Origin: Chimonanthus salicifolius
Taxonomy: Eukaryota; Streptophyta; Magnoliopsida; Laurales; Calycanthaceae
Length of the DNA stretch: 64,000 nt
Assembly (NCBI GenBank): GCA_013350335.1
Contig: CM023538.1
Location: 51,511,269 to 51,575,268, forward strand
Direction: 5' to 3'
The translations under genes and the position numbers were made by a program. The notes under the pieces were generated by a model. That model was not told the origin of the DNA, did not search any database, and worked only from the letters and a program-made list of their open reading frames with translations. Of the stretch, positions 44,875-57,549 are shown piece after piece. Each line of letters starts with the position of its first letter. The first letter of the stretch is position 1.

Positions 44875-46185
44875 TGTTAGAGCACCGGTTTATCCGTGTC
44901 TCCTCTTATCAATTTTGTGCCCTTCTCTCCAGTGTGTGGCAACCCAATCAAGTAAAATCAGACTTAGGATGGGTTTATAAACTTTTTATTAAAATTAATG
45001 AGGCCCTAATCCAAAGCCCTTGTGAAGTAAGCCAAAACAAAAGCCAAAAGCATACTTGTCATATTCGACCTATCGACCAGTTTCGACATGTCACAAGCCT
45101 TCACATTTCTTTTTTCGTTTGTGTCACTCGAATTTTTCGACTTGTCGACGAGACCTAGTGGAAATTATATTTTTGACCTGTCGAAGGTGCCAAATCTTTT
45201 ACAGATTGTCTTCCATGTTTTTTTTTCCGACATATCGAAAAACAATACTCTCAACGCCTCGACATATCGAAGAGTGTCTTTAGTATCCATTGATTAGCCG
45301 TTGTGATTTTTGTTATAAATACAGATTATGCTTAATGAAAGATCATCGAGTGAGATTAAGGAGAAACATTTGAGAGAGCCTTAACCCAGAAAAACCATAG
45401 ATCTGGGAATCATTCTTCCCTTGCTCCCAAGAATCGACCCTATGTTTTTCAAACAGTAAATATCAAAGATCAAACGGGGTTTTATGGGGAACTATAGCAT
45501 CATACCCAAAGGTTTCCCACATCTCATGGAGATCAACTACTAGAGCGTGCAATCGACTATCTGAAGAACACAACACGATATCAGTCGAAAGGCTCAAGGC
45601 AAGTGTTCTTCCTTCTTTTTTCTTTCTATATCTCTGTAAGTTGGACTAGACCTTTGTAGGTCGAACCACCATAAAAAATAGGCGTCGAGGTCTAGACCTC
45701 TGTGGTCGAACCTCTTGTTAGGACTGTAATTTTAGGGTATTTCACCCTAATTTTAGTGCGCCTCAGATAACCCAAAGGTGGGTAATTCCATGAGTGGATT
45801 TGAAACCGAACCACTATAAATCGCATGTGCATGATGTGGGTGAATTTCTTGTGGTGCATGATGTATTATCTTGTGATTAACTTTATTTGTGTACTTGAGC
45901 TTGATTAAATTAACTGGTTAAATTGTTTGGATTAATTTTTGAAATTAATTAAATCAAGATTATTAAACCTAATCATATGTGATACATGCATGTTATATTG
46001 ATTTAATTTCTTGAGTCTATTATTGATTTATTTGTTGATTTAAATCAATTGAAATTGGGTACACTCTATTTTTTCCCGCTGCACATTGATCTACATTTTT
46101 TAAACAAGGAAATTGGATTATTAATTTAAAAAGTTCTTATTCACCCCTACTCTAGGACAATGCATTGTCCTAGTCCGGACTTTCA
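44875..46185 (+). mobile_element. 5' LTR of a copia (SIRE-like) element
   Basis: It begins TGTTAGAGCACC and ends ...GGACTTTCA directly before a Met-type PBS, about 1.3 kb. TATA box TATAAATA is at 45314-45321. Upstream of it lie at least five spaced palindromic words of the form CGACNTRTCGA (about 45065, 45140, 45174, 45228, 45261). The 5' boundary is inferred from TG plus length, and a matching 3' LTR was not found. Confidence 0.6.
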
Positions 46186-46186
46186 A

Positions 46187-46200
46187 GTGGTATCAAGAGC
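46187..46200 (+). other. primer-binding site, initiator tRNA-Met type
   Basis: GTGGTATCAAGAGCT lies just after the LTR end, close to the usual TGGTATCAGAGC. Confidence 0.75.
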
Positions 46201-46233
46201 TAGGTTCCTCTGTTAAGACTTAATCGTCTAGAG

Positions 46234-48250
46234 GTGATCCCTGCGCTAATGCATAGAGAAGATAGTCAGATGGTTACCAAACCTCCTTATTTCGATGGCA
46301 CAAACTATGCCTACTGGAAGGCTCGCATGAAAACTTTTCTAGTATCCATCGATGGAACCATCTGGGAATCTGTTCGAAGAGGTTGGGTTCATCTAGTTGA
46401 AGAAGTAACTGATACTACTGCAAAAGGAAAATCTGAAACTTCTACCAGTACCAAGCTAGTCAAACCTAAAGACTTCTTCTCTTAGACTGATATCGAAAAA
46501 ATCGTTATATAATGCAAATGGAAAAGCATTAATGCTATAAACTGCGCTTGTTTCACCAGACGAATTTAAAAGAATCATGACTTGTGAAAGAGCTAAAGAA
46601 GCGTGGGACATTCTCGAGAGAACCCACGAGGGAACAAATTTGGTAAAAAGATCTAAACTCCAAATTTTGAGCTCAGAGTTTGACACTATCCATATGCAAG
46701 AAAATGAGAGTTTCACAGAGTTTTATTCTAAACTAAATGATATTGTAAACACTGTGGGCTCTTGGAGAAAGGATACCAGACAAGGTTATATGCACCAAAA
46801 TTTTAAGATCCTTACCCGATAGGTTTAGTCCCAAGGTAGTTGCAATTGAAGAATTTAGGGATGTGGCCAAAATGGGGGTAGATGACCTTGTGGGATCTTT
46901 ACAAACATTTGAACTCCACTTTGGTAAACCTAAAAAATAAATCTATTGCCCTCAATTCATCTATGAAAGATGAAACCAAAGAAACTAAAAAATCTGACTC
47001 TGATAGTGACTCGAATGAAGATGTGGTTGTGCTAGCCAAGAAATTTCTGAAAAATTTTAACAAAAAGAAGAAATTTAGAAATTTTAAAAGGGATGATTCC
47101 AAAGAAAGATCTAAAGGAAACTCAAGTTCATCCAAAGATAAATCAAGAGAAAATTCAAAAGAAAAGTCCAAAGACAAATCCAAAAAACACCAATGTTTCA
47201 GCTGTGATGGATATGGGCACTTTGCCGATGAATGTCCATCTAAAAGGAGATCAAATAAGAAAGCTATGACAACCGTTTGGGAAAACAAAAACACATCTCA
47301 ATCAGAAAGTGAATCTGATGAGTCTGTGCAATAAAAAAGATAAAACCTTAAAAAGTTTCATAGCTTCCATTCTTTCCAATCAAGATGCCCCCATTGTTTC
47401 AACCATTAATGAAAATTCAAATGAAGAATATGAAGAAGAAAATCTCAGGAAGCTTATGATTCACTGTTTTTGGAAAGTAAAAACTTGGCTAGAAAATTAA
47501 ATAAAGCAAAAGGTGAAAATGTCAAATTAGCTAGCCAAGTTGGAAATTGAAATCTTTGAAAAAGAAAAACTCTCATCAAAGTTAAAAACATTGAATGATG
47601 AAATTTTTAAATCAAGAGAAAATGAAAATTTCCTTCAAGGCACAATAAAAATGTATGAAAATGATATAAAAAAACTTGAGGGAAATTCAAATCACACTTT
47701 CTGAAGAAAATCTAAAATTAAATTCTGATTTAAAAAATCTTAATATTCATAAAGTGAAATTCGAGATACGTTTACTCAAGGTGAACAAAAATTGGAAAAA
47801 CTTCTTAACTTGGGTAAACTCCATGGAGATAAAACGGGTCTTGGTTTTAATAATAAAAATGAGAGAAGACCCAACAATTCAACTGTGTTCAGTTAAAGGT
47901 AATACTTCCTTCTCAAAGACTTCAAATGTGAAATGTTTTTATTATGACAAAATTGGGTCATCTTAGGTTTGAGTGCAATCTTAGAAAGAAGCATCATAAA
48001 GAAAAATTTATAAGACTCAACCTAATGTGAATCACCGTAGAGATAATCATGTGACTCATAAAGAAGAATTAGCCCTCATTCATTAGCCCAAAAGTTCAAA
48101 TTGCTTTGTCAATGAGATGTTCAATCTAAATAATATAAGCAATAAGAAACATAGATGATTCCAAACAAATTAGGCCTATCCCCAGACCTTTTGACACTAC
48201 AAAATGGGTACCTAAAGATAGAGGATTGATTTATGCCTTGTACTTTGGCC
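46234..48250 (+). pseudogene. copia gag polyprotein (SIRE-like), decayed
   Basis: Pieces in several frames read in order. A gag N-terminus with PPYFDGTNYAYWKARM lies near 46270-46320. A UBN2-type middle with TCERAKEAWDILERTHEG and NESFTEFYSKLNDIV lies at 46577-46760. A lysine/serine-rich linker leads to a complete zinc knuckle CFSCDGYGHFADEC (about 47190-47240). A long coiled-coil-like KE-rich stretch runs to about 47800. A second, damaged knuckle CFYYDKIGHLRFEC lies near 47933-47980. Two knuckles around a coiled coil are typical of SIRE-like gag. Many stops and shifts mean no product. Protease, integrase and RT are absent downstream. Confidence 0.8.
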
Positions 48251-48490
48251 TTAAAATGCTTTCCGATCCTTGTTTTTATTGCTGCATTTCTTTTGAGAAT
48301 CTGTTAAAATTATTCAAAAGTATATTTTGAAATATTTATTACATAAAATATTGAATGGATGTTTGAATGCTATGAGAAAAATATTGTTTTCCATGGATTT
48401 TCTTGTAGCATCCCTTGTCAATTTATGACAAAAAGGGAAGAAATACATTGTAGGGAGACTTATAGTGAATTTTTTTTCTGGACTGATATT

Positions 48491-48500
48491 AAGGGGGAGA
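48491..48500 (+). other. polypurine tract-like site
   Basis: AAGGGGGAGA followed by CTGAAAG resembles the purine tract before a 3' LTR. The following 600 bases do not match the LTR at 44875, so the link is uncertain. Confidence 0.35.
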
Positions 48501-48611
48501 CTGAAAGATCCCACCAGATTTGCCTGTTGTGTAGGAAAATATTCGTTTTGTAGGCATATATTAACGGGGAGGAAATTAAAGTATGAAGTTGTCATGTCGT
48601 ATTGAATCTGT

Positions 48612-49010
48612 TCAATGAACCAGACGATGTACCAGTCGACTGGTACATCGACTGGTATTGTTCAATGAATGTGGCAGATGATGTACCAGTCGACTAGTGG
48701 ATCGACTGGTACCATCAGAGAGCTGTCTGTTTTTACAGACAGACACCTAGACGATGTACCAGTTGACTGGTATTGATTACAGGCTGTGTAGACGATGTAC
48801 CGATCGACTGATAGATCGACTAGTACCATTCGAGAGCTGTCTATTCTTACAGACAGATAGTAGATGATGTACCAGTCGAATGGTACTGTTCACAGACTTT
48901 AGTAGATGATGTACCAGTCGACTTGGTGGATCGACTGGTACCATCAGAGAGTGATCTGTAGCACAGTACAACCACTAGACGATGCACCAGTCGACTGGTG
49001 ACTTAAAGAC
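48612..49010. repeat. minisatellite with CCAGTCGACTGG palindromes
   Basis: Unequal units of about 100-110 bp are built from GATGTACCAGTCGACTGGT, GATCGACTGGTACCAT, AGAGAGCTGTCTG and a short hairpin TCTGTTTTTACAGA. Roughly 3.5 units are recognisable, with diverged ends. It follows the gag remnant and a polypurine-like tract and is probably retroelement 3' sequence. Confidence 0.8.
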
Positions 49011-49189
49011 TTATTTTCTAAGTCTATTTGGGAGAGATTTGTAACTTTACAAAAGAGAAAAAGAAAATAACATGAAAAATATAATAGTGGGAGATCCTCC
49101 TGGATCAAATAGATAGTGAACTGTGATGAATTAAGCTTGAACATAGTCCATCACTTGCATTCATGTTATTAGGGCTATCAACTAAAATA

Positions 49190-49213
49190 GAGAGAGAGAG
49201 AGAGAGAGAGAGG
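49190..49213. repeat. (GA)n microsatellite
   Basis: A run of GA dinucleotides immediately after the donor-side end of the ankyrin exon. Confidence 0.95.
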
Positions 49214-49219
49214 ACATAC

Positions 49220-49640
49220 ATTATACCACTTGATTTCCCAGTGAAGTTTCATGGTTTGAGGCATCCCCCAAGGTTGATGAGAACTGTTGGTGGCCTGCAA
49301 GATGCAAGGCATTGTTCCTTTTATTATCTTCATTCTCCGCATCTTCCCATTCAATCTTCCTCTTCTTCCTCAGGTCAAGGAGAAGCTCAACAACGTTGAC
49401 CTGCCTATTTTGTATTGCCAACAACATTGCATTTTTGTTGACAGACATCCTCTTCTCTTTAAAGATTTTAGGAAATCTCGTCATGATTTCCTTTGACTAC
49501 CTCTGTCACCCCAAGTTTAGCAGCAATTAGAAGTCTTGTCTCTCCATTAGTTACTTCTGAGATAGATTCGATCTCAACGAGTCTTTTCATGATTTCATGT
49601 ACCAAAAAGTGTTTTCGCTTGATGCTCCTTATCTTTTCAA
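49220..49640 (-). pseudogene. ankyrin/PGG-type protein exon, frameshifted
   Basis: The exon lies between an acceptor (TGTTTCATAG, up to 49641) and a donor (GTATGT at 49214-49219) on the minus strand. It encodes the part before the PGG domain: NGETRLLIAAKLGVTEVV, then MLLAIQNRQVNVVELLLDL, NNALHLA, and MKLHWEIKWYN at the end. This matches plant ITN1/ACD6-like ankyrin proteins of the plasma membrane. Two single-base insertions, near 49490 and 49294, break the frame. The PGG/transmembrane exon expected downstream is missing. Retroelement sequence begins soon after. Confidence 0.8.
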
Positions 49641-52600
49641 CTATGAAACAGTAGTTGGGTAAGTAAGAAATCTAACATTTTTAAATGGTAAGACAAATGA
49701 ATTATCAATAATAAAGAATTAGAATCAGCTAGTGCTCCCATCAATCACCAGTTACTCATTTCATATGGTTGAAATGATCTATTAACTCTTAATTGGTATA
49801 TGTGATTGTCACTTATTTGTGGTATCATAAATTGTTTAAATACTATTAGTGTGTATCAGTTCGCACAAGTCTATAGTTATTCCCTCTCAATTCAAATTAT
49901 TTTGCCACCAATCACCAAGAGCCATGTTGACCAATTGAAGAGCGAAATAGTCATTGAAGTCATGCAAAAAGTTAATAGAATATGTTAATACTTACTAATC
50001 TCCTCATAAATTGTCCATCTGACCATAAATTATTTAATACTATTAACACAGATGCTACATATTTATCAATGAATTGTATTTTCACTTGAAATGGGTCAAC
50101 GTTATGATGCAACCATGTTATGAAATTTTTGAGGGGTGAAAAGTGGAAACATTAAAGGTTTTGAAATGTTTCTAACATAAACAAAAACTATATTTATTCT
50201 AATAGAAAGTTTATATTTAAATACAATATCTCAAAAGTTTAAAGATTAAAAGAAATTAGAAGTGATCAAAGATGTTTAAGCTGGATTATTCTACTGATAC
50301 TATTCTTAGTAGACCTAATATTAACACAAAATTTCTATTCAATTTATGCTTCTTCATGTTTTCTCATCGATTTGAAGCTTCCTTTGTGCATTTGTAAAGC
50401 TTTTCTTTTCTTGACTAGTCAGCAGAGGGCATAAACTCAAGCCTTGAATGAATAAGTAGGAAACGACAACTAAAGAGTGAGCCAGACTCACCTTGTAGAA
50501 ATCAGTTATGATTCTCAGTACTGAGAAGGGAAAAATACATTTCTTTCAAAACAAATGCCTCTAGCATTCTGGCATTATAGAGTTTATGGTGCTATAAATG
50601 ATAACACACTACGTGAACTGATTCATGGGTTAATTGATCATTTCAACTTGAATCACGAGGCACCATTTGTAGGGCAGAAATTGGAACCAAACCTGGCAGT
50701 AGAAGACAAACCCAGAAGCTAATAAACATATTCAACGTAGCCATACGTGTCACAACAAAGTCCGAAAGATGACTAGGAGACTTTCACTTCGACCATAGGA
50801 ACGGCTTTGGTCCTGCAACAATGGTTTAAATAGACATTTTATCTAATTTCAAACTGAGATTTTAACCTATCAGATAAAAGCTCCAAATAGGATCTTTTTT
50901 CTAAATTTTTTCTAAACTAAAACTTTTATGGGGGCAAATGTGGAATTCTTCAATGTTATATGTGAAAGTGAAAAGAGTTCCACATCTAATTTGAGAAATT
51001 AATGACTTTATGTAACACTTGAGGCACCCTTCTCTCATCAGCTTGCTTTTGAGAGTGAATTCTACCTCGAGAATATTATCATGTCATGGTTTTCTAACAC
51101 TATCGCACACTTATTTTTATCATCCGACCTAGCTCAATAAGAGTATTTAAGCCAAAATTTCATCTATTTAAATTTAATTTCCTAATGAAATTATTCTTTT
51201 AAATAACTCACAGCTGCAACTACGTCCAATGCAATCCTTTCAAACACTTGTACTTGCAAGTCATTAATTCCTTCAATTTGAATCAATATCTAGCCTTAGA
51301 TTAAAATTCTATTCTTTTTTTACTGTGATGATCAAAATCGATGCAGTCCCAATTGGTGATAATCAATCCAACTAGAACTTTCATTTTTAATAATAATATA
51401 ATCAAAAGAAGTGCATAAAGTCCAAAATTCAAAAGATATGACTCTCACATGCTGTTAGTACAGCTATAGAAAATGTATTGAAGGTTTAATAATTTTTTTA
51501 AAGAAAATATAATCATAGTAACATAGTTGGTGATCCAATCGCCTTAATTATATTTATAGCCTTCAACAGAAAAAATCTAAATCAAATTCAAACTAGTAAT
51601 CTAAAAGTGAAAAGAGGTATCTGCTTTCATCTCAACCCTTGAACAATTGAGAAAGCATATAACTTTTAAAAGTACTATAAAATTACCTTTTACTTGATCA
51701 TAAATAACATAAAAATACCTTAATATAAAACAAACTTTAGAATTTTTTGGAGGGCACGGCTCCTTCCTATCCCCTTTAAATCCATGCATCTATATCATGT
51801 GTCTTATGTTTTCATTTTGAGTCAATATCCTCTATAAATGTCTTGTATTATCTCAAATTGTCACAAGTAAATTGTCACATGTGTTGGAAAATAAGTTTTC
51901 AAAAATTTGGATTCCACGGGCGTCTATGTCAATTGCATCATGCGGGGATTTGATTGTCAGGGTTCAAATATCAGTAGAAGAATTGGGTGATGAAAACCTA
52001 CTCAACTACAATAAATTAGAGAAAATATTCAATCTGAATCAGTTCATAATGAATTGATGTGGATTTGCGATTACAACTCTTAAATTAACTAATAACTTAA
52101 ATAAATTTGATTTGACGCTTCATGAAGTGACGTCTTCAGTTTGATTCACGTTCAATGTAATGGCTCAGGTCAACAAAATAGTTGTATGAATGAGAGGATA
52201 AGAATAAACAGTAAGAATTGTACGATTTTCGATTTACGATTCACACCTCTAAATCAATTTTCGATACAATTCGAGTTTGACAACATTGGGTAAAATTGGG
52301 GCATGCCATACAACTTGGAGTATTGGGAATATTTGTAAGATTCCATGCTCACAAGGTGTTTGATAATATGTTTGAGTTAATGTTGCTTTGTACAAATTCA
52401 AATGCATAGTTGGGTAATGTACAGTTTGACCTCCTTATGCCATGCTTGGATTTTGTGATGATATGTACATTACTAGTGAGTACCTATGAATTTCTATGAT
52501 TTGAAGAAGGAACTTGATGAAGGAGTTAGACTGAGTGATATGGGTGAGTTAAGGTCAAGTATCTTATAACCCAAGGGGATCAACTTGTGCTACAATGGAG

Positions 52601-53064
52601 ATGGGCTAGCATGATTGAGAATGCATTGAATGCAATGTAAATGCTAAGAAAGCCTCTTTTATTTCCCTAAAGTAAAAGCATGACCACTCCCCAATGTTAA
52701 TCCAAATGTGAAAATAATGAACTACGGTTGATCTGATCCACTATGTACGTAGACAACTGAGAGCATTGTGCCTCAACTCGATCAAAAGATACATTGTGTC
52801 ACATCCATTTATATTAAAGCATGATGTAAGATGTTGAGCATATGTGAAGGGTAGAAAGGGATTGGTGGGATATACCTTCCCTAATATAGATGTTGGATCC
52901 CTCGAAGGCGGTCCGAAGTGGTTATGATGCCTTGGGAGTCCCGATATGATGACACAAATATGTCTGTTACATGAGTAGAGCCCAAAATGGCTAGAAATTT
53001 GTGGAAATTCTTAAGATGGATGGATGAGGACTTTAGGCACTGAATGTATGTGACTAGATCACTT
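49641..53064. other. intergenic or intronic DNA
   Basis: If the exons at 49.6 and 57.5 kb are one gene, this is intron. A possible tiny minus-strand exon (TACTGAGAATCATAACTG, between CTCAG and GTGAGT) lies near 50491-50525 but is weak. A dispersed repeat unit is at about 50965-51080 (relative at 20495-20695). No other gene was seen. Confidence 0.35.
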
Positions 53065-53466
53065 GATTATATTGAGACGTGATATAGGTACATCCCTCAT
53101 GTGATGATTATATTGAGACGTGATGATTATATTCAGACGTGGCATGGGTACATCCTTCACGTGATGATTATGTTGAGATGTGGTATGGATATGTCCGTCA
53201 CGTGGTGATTATATTTAGACGTGGTATCGGTACGTCCCTCACGTGATGATTATATTGAGACAGTGGTATGGGTATGTCCCTCATGTGATGATTATATTGA
53301 GGCGTGGTATGGGTGCGTCCCTCACGTGATATTGATATATTGAGACGTGGTATGGGTGTCCCTCACGTGATATTGATAATTGAGACGTGGTATGGGTGCG
53401 ACCCTCACGTGATATTGATGATTGAGACGTGGTATGGGTATGTCCCTCATGTGATATTGATAACGT
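53065..53466. repeat. minisatellite, about 40-44-bp unit with CACGTG
   Basis: About nine units of the form ATATTGAGACGTGGTATGGG + TACGTCCCTCACGTGATGATT, with length changes. Around six units keep CACGTG. A stray unit lies at about 53655-53700. Confidence 0.9.
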
Positions 53467-54296
53467 TATGCCTCAGTCCGTTGAAAAAGGAAACTATCCG
53501 ATCAGTAAATCATTGTGACTCACCTTTGTATAGTTAAAAGGATGAGATAAGTATATAGATTCCATGAGTAAGGCCTAGAATAGCCGTGAGACTGTAGGAG
53601 CCTCGATATGAACATACGGAGACTGTGGCATTGAGATGTATATGTGACTTGGTCACTTGATATTGAGACGTGGTATGAGTATGTCCTTCACATGATTATG
53701 ATGTTTGATTTCTCGTTCCAGAGAGAGGTTCAGGATGGTAGTGCTTTCCACGGAGACTTCATCCCGTGTGGTTGATGTCGCAGGGTGAGTCCTTTACATG
53801 TTATATACTATAGTTCGCCCTTACGACTATTCCGCACACTTGTTGTGTGTGGTTGCACAAAGCTAGATACTATTTTACTCCATGGGCGTGGATGCTATCT
53901 TGGTTAGATGCAATCCGACCACCTTAGAGCTTGACTGAATCACCCATGAGATGAAGGGATGCAGGGCAAGGTAGACTAGATCACGCCAGTCGTGAGTCTC
54001 CCGCTTAGTAAGTCATGGGCCCTAAGTTTGCTGGGGGTCGTGGTATGTTTATGATATGATATGATGATTTGATATTGATATCACTAGTCACATAGTGATT
54101 CATGCGAGTTGTTCCTACGGATAGAAGATCTCATGGTAGATGATGTGTCCCTTGATGATTTATGCTCATGGATGGATTATGCCCAAAGAGGAATTATATT
54201 CATAGGATGGTTTATACCCATTGATAGATGATACTCACTGATGGAAGATTATATCCATGAACAATGGTTCCCATTGTGGATTTGGATTCATGCTCG
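53467..54296. other. unassigned between two minisatellites
   Basis: No frame with a recognised domain. It may be non-coding LTR-retroelement sequence together with the flanking arrays. Confidence 0.3.
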
Positions 54297-54585
54297 GATG
54301 TTGGTCCCATGGTAGACGTATTAGGTCTTATGGTAGACATATTGGTCCCATGGTAGACGTATTAGTCTTATGGTAAACATGTTGGTCCTATGGTAGACCT
54401 ATTGGTCTTATGGTAGGCATGTTGGCCCCATGGTAGACGTATTGGTCTTATAGTAAGCATGTTGGAGACGTATTAGTCTTATGGTGGACATGTTGGTCCT
54501 ATGGTAGACGTATTGATCTTATAAGGGACATATTGGTCCTATGGTCGACCTGTTGGTCTCATGATAGGCATATTGGTTCTACTGA
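54297..54585. repeat. 20-bp minisatellite, about 14 units, 40-bp dimers
   Basis: GTTGGTCCCATGGTAGACGT alternates with ATTGGTCTTATGGTAGACAT, giving a 40-bp higher-order unit. One unit is shortened near 54460. Looser CCATGG/ATGGTAG words continue to about 54840. A 116-codon minus frame over it is only the repeat. Confidence 0.92.
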
Positions 54586-56014
54586 TGTATGAGTTATACC
54601 CATGGATAGATATTATTTCCAATGAATGGTTGTTCCCATGGAGGACATTGTGACCATGGATGTATATTGTATACCGTGGATGGATCTTTCCACGGAGGGC
54701 ATTGATTCCATAGAGGATTGGACTAATATTTAGAGTATTGTCCCCAAGGAGGGATGATGTACTTATGTTCGGGTATAGGTCCCATAGTTGAGGTTTATCA
54801 TGTGTGACATTGACTGCATGGTTGACAGTGTTCCCATTGGTTGGTATAAAATCGTGATAGATGAGATCTATTCTACTGATGAGACCCACGATTGGGTAAT
54901 TAGAATGTCTTGATGTGACATCATGAATAGCATGGGGTTAGTGCCATGAAATAAATGAATTAAGAACTACACAAGATCTGATCTCCATTGGAGTACTTAG
55001 GCAGCTGATAATTCAGTTCGATCAAACCAAGGGTCCAATAAGTCCAAGGATCCATAGGGATCTCGTTACGCATGTGGGTGTCACGTGTTTGGACTATGAG
55101 TTGTACATGCTTCAGAGTATATATATATATATTCTTGTTTCTCACGTGCCCGTTGGGTCAGGGTGTGAAATTCAACCATTCCAGGCCACTCTTCATGGGG
55201 CTACTTTCTATCGACTAAACCAGTGTGTCTGAATTACGGAGTTTACACATACTTCTGGGATTAGTATCACCTCCAATGTGGAGTGAGGATACTTATGTTA
55301 AAAAGAAAGGTAAAACTTAATATGTGTTTGTTCATAAGGGATAATCTCTCCAATAAACTAGTGATAATTCAGCAAGTAAGAGGTTGTAAAAGGATTATAA
55401 GCAAAAAGATGAGCTTAACGCCTTTAGTATATTTTAAAAGAACGAGAGGCTGTGCAGAGACCATTTTCCTAACAATAAAGAAGATATAATTCGCATTTTG
55501 CTACTACTTACACTTCACAAGTGCATCTTGCTGACTCTCCATGTCTTCCAAGCAGCCTTTCTTACCAAAACAAGATATGAATATTCATTTTCAGCCCTAC
55601 ATAAGTAAATAGACATCCTTAATACCATGCTAGAATGTTTATTGATCAAGGGAGAGAAGCATGCAAAAGTCTAAGAGGACACTTACTGGATTTGTTTTGG
55701 TACATACTGCAATTATTTAAGAAATGTAAAGGTGCTCATATTCTTTATTATAAGAATTCACTCTACCCAAAACTCTAACTCCTAGTTAAAAAAAAAAAAA
55801 ATAGACATGTTGAAAAAGAATGTGACATTTAAGAAAATACTGCAATTAATTGCAAAGGAAGTTGCTTATGTTAATGTATCATTAATTCAAATCATGATCA
55901 TCTACAAGCTCTCTTCCTCCTTTGTATATAAGAGTTCCATTAGAGAAAGATTTCTTTTTACAGACAACTACACTCACTCATGTGTCATACTTTGAAAGCA
56001 ACAATGCCTAGTAA
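54586..56014. other. unassigned; possible intron
   Basis: A minus-strand stretch near 55505-55560 (coding-like KKGCLEDMESQQDALVK, with GTAAGT after it) could be a small exon of the ankyrin gene, but splice and frame are not secure. A short (TA)n is near 55118. Confidence 0.35.
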
Positions 56015-57320
56015 TTTTTTTTTTTGAAATAGTTCATATATTAACAGGAAAAAAAAAAGCACTAAGGGTGCAGATACAGGAAAAGAAAGCGATAAAAGAA
56101 CCAAGATAGCCAAACTACAAAAATACCTGCTCACAAAAAAAAAAAAAAGCCAACAGCCGTAACACAGGAATCAAGCCACAAGAATCGGTTGTAGTTCACA
56201 GATGTACTAAGTCTGGGGAGCTCACGGGAGGTCCTGTCTTTTCTCTTTGAATTTTCAGGATCATGCTTATTATTGTTGTAATATAAGAAAACAATGCGTC
56301 TTCCTGACCTTCAGGAAACAATCCAAGTTTACACCCGACCTCAATCATCCTGTCATCAAGCCAATTGGGATACAAGTGCTCTTTAAGATTTTCCTCTTCT
56401 TCCCTTTGGTCAACAGAAACGAAATTCTTGCTGCACTGTCGAAAATCAGGTTCTAGAGAATCACAATGACTTGAGATTGGGAGTTCCGGCAAAACTCCGA
56501 TAGGGGTTGCTAGAGCTAAGGAAGGAGATAAGATTCCTAAAGGATTAGAGAAGGCATAGGATTGCACTGCAGGAGGTTCTAAGCCTATGGGAGGATGAGA
56601 AGGCCAGATTCCATGTAGGAGTAGGGATCTAATCATTAAGGAAAATTTAGAAGCAGGAGGGAACTGACAGGATCTAGATCTCTTCAAAGGTTCTGGGATA
56701 GGGGGCTGAGATGACGGAGAAGGATGAGGAGAGGTGGATTACTGCTGATAGGGGCTGGCAATAGACCAGGAGGGGAAAGGCTATTAGGCTCAAGGGCTGT
56801 GAGCGCTGATGGAGAAGCACACAGCGCGAGGGTAGGAGGAAAAGATGGCTTAACAACAGGTTGTAGAACTGGGCCGGACTTAACTGGGCTTTGGGAGAAA
56901 GCCGACCCAGACAGAGATAAGTCGCTCACATGAGAGCTCACGTGCGACTGCAAAGGAGAGGCAAAAGAGGGTTGCCGTGAAAACGAATTCGGAAGGGGGG
57001 CCACTAGTGATTTCAAACATTTGAAAAGAAATTGGGTGAGAGGAGTTACAGCTAAGGGTTTGGGTGCCCACAACAACCGAGGGAAACCCACTAACCAGGG
57101 GACCATCTGCGTGGTTCACGAAGCTGTTGTTGGACATCTGGCGCAAATCGTCAACCACATGCATAGGGATCTGATCCTGGCCAGCAGAAAGGGGCAGCTG
57201 GCTGACCACAACACCTACGCCGAGGTCAGGAGGTTTCGTCGGAGGCAGAGAGATAAGAAGCGGCTTCCCCAGAGGGGATCCGTGGCAACAAGAGGAGGAG
57301 AAGAAGAACGCACCAAAGGT
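56015..57320 (-). mobile_element. LINE remnant, Pro/Ser-rich ORF plus 3' tail
   Basis: On the minus strand, proline/serine-rich frames (about 57106-56684, then 56687-56196, with a frame change) lead to a 3' UTR. The UTR ends TTAATATATGAACTATTTC plus poly(A) (T's at 56018-56029), the usual plant L1 end. The protein frames resemble linker or ORF1 sequence of plant LINEs. No endonuclease or RT is present, so the copy is internally deleted. It lies between ankyrin-type exons. No TSD was resolved. Confidence 0.55.
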
Positions 57321-57445
57321 TGATATAAGATAATATACAATTTGAAATATTTTATAAATTTCATTATCCTTTAAGAATAAATATTCCTAAATAGTTGACT
57401 CCATTTATTTAAATAAGAAAGAATAAGTGAAGGAAGTACACTCAC

Positions 57446-57549
57446 ATAACATTGGCAAGTTTGTTAAGGTCATGAAACACGTTACTATTGCTTGTTTGCC
57501 GTATTTTCTTGGATTGTAAAAGCTTTTTCAGGATTTTCAACCCATATAC
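57446..57549 (-). pseudogene. candidate ankyrin-gene exon
   Basis: It lies between acceptor TGAATCACAG and donor GTGAGT on the minus strand. It reads VYGLKILKKLLQSKK, then VFHDLNKLANV, like the linker between the N-terminal ankyrin block and later repeats in ITN1/ACD6-type genes. It is supported mainly by splice sites and by the neighbouring exon at 58025-58189. Confidence 0.5.

Noticed and set aside
46899..47294. 131-codon minus-strand open frame, hydrophobic Ser/Leu-rich
   Set aside because: It is antisense to the Lys/Ser-rich gag linker and zinc knuckle.
53065..54585. CRISPR-like array
   Set aside because: Units are contiguous and variable with no unique spacers, and the genome is a plant.
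54539..54889. 116-codon minus-strand open frame
   Set aside because: It is an artefact of the minisatellite and has no domain.
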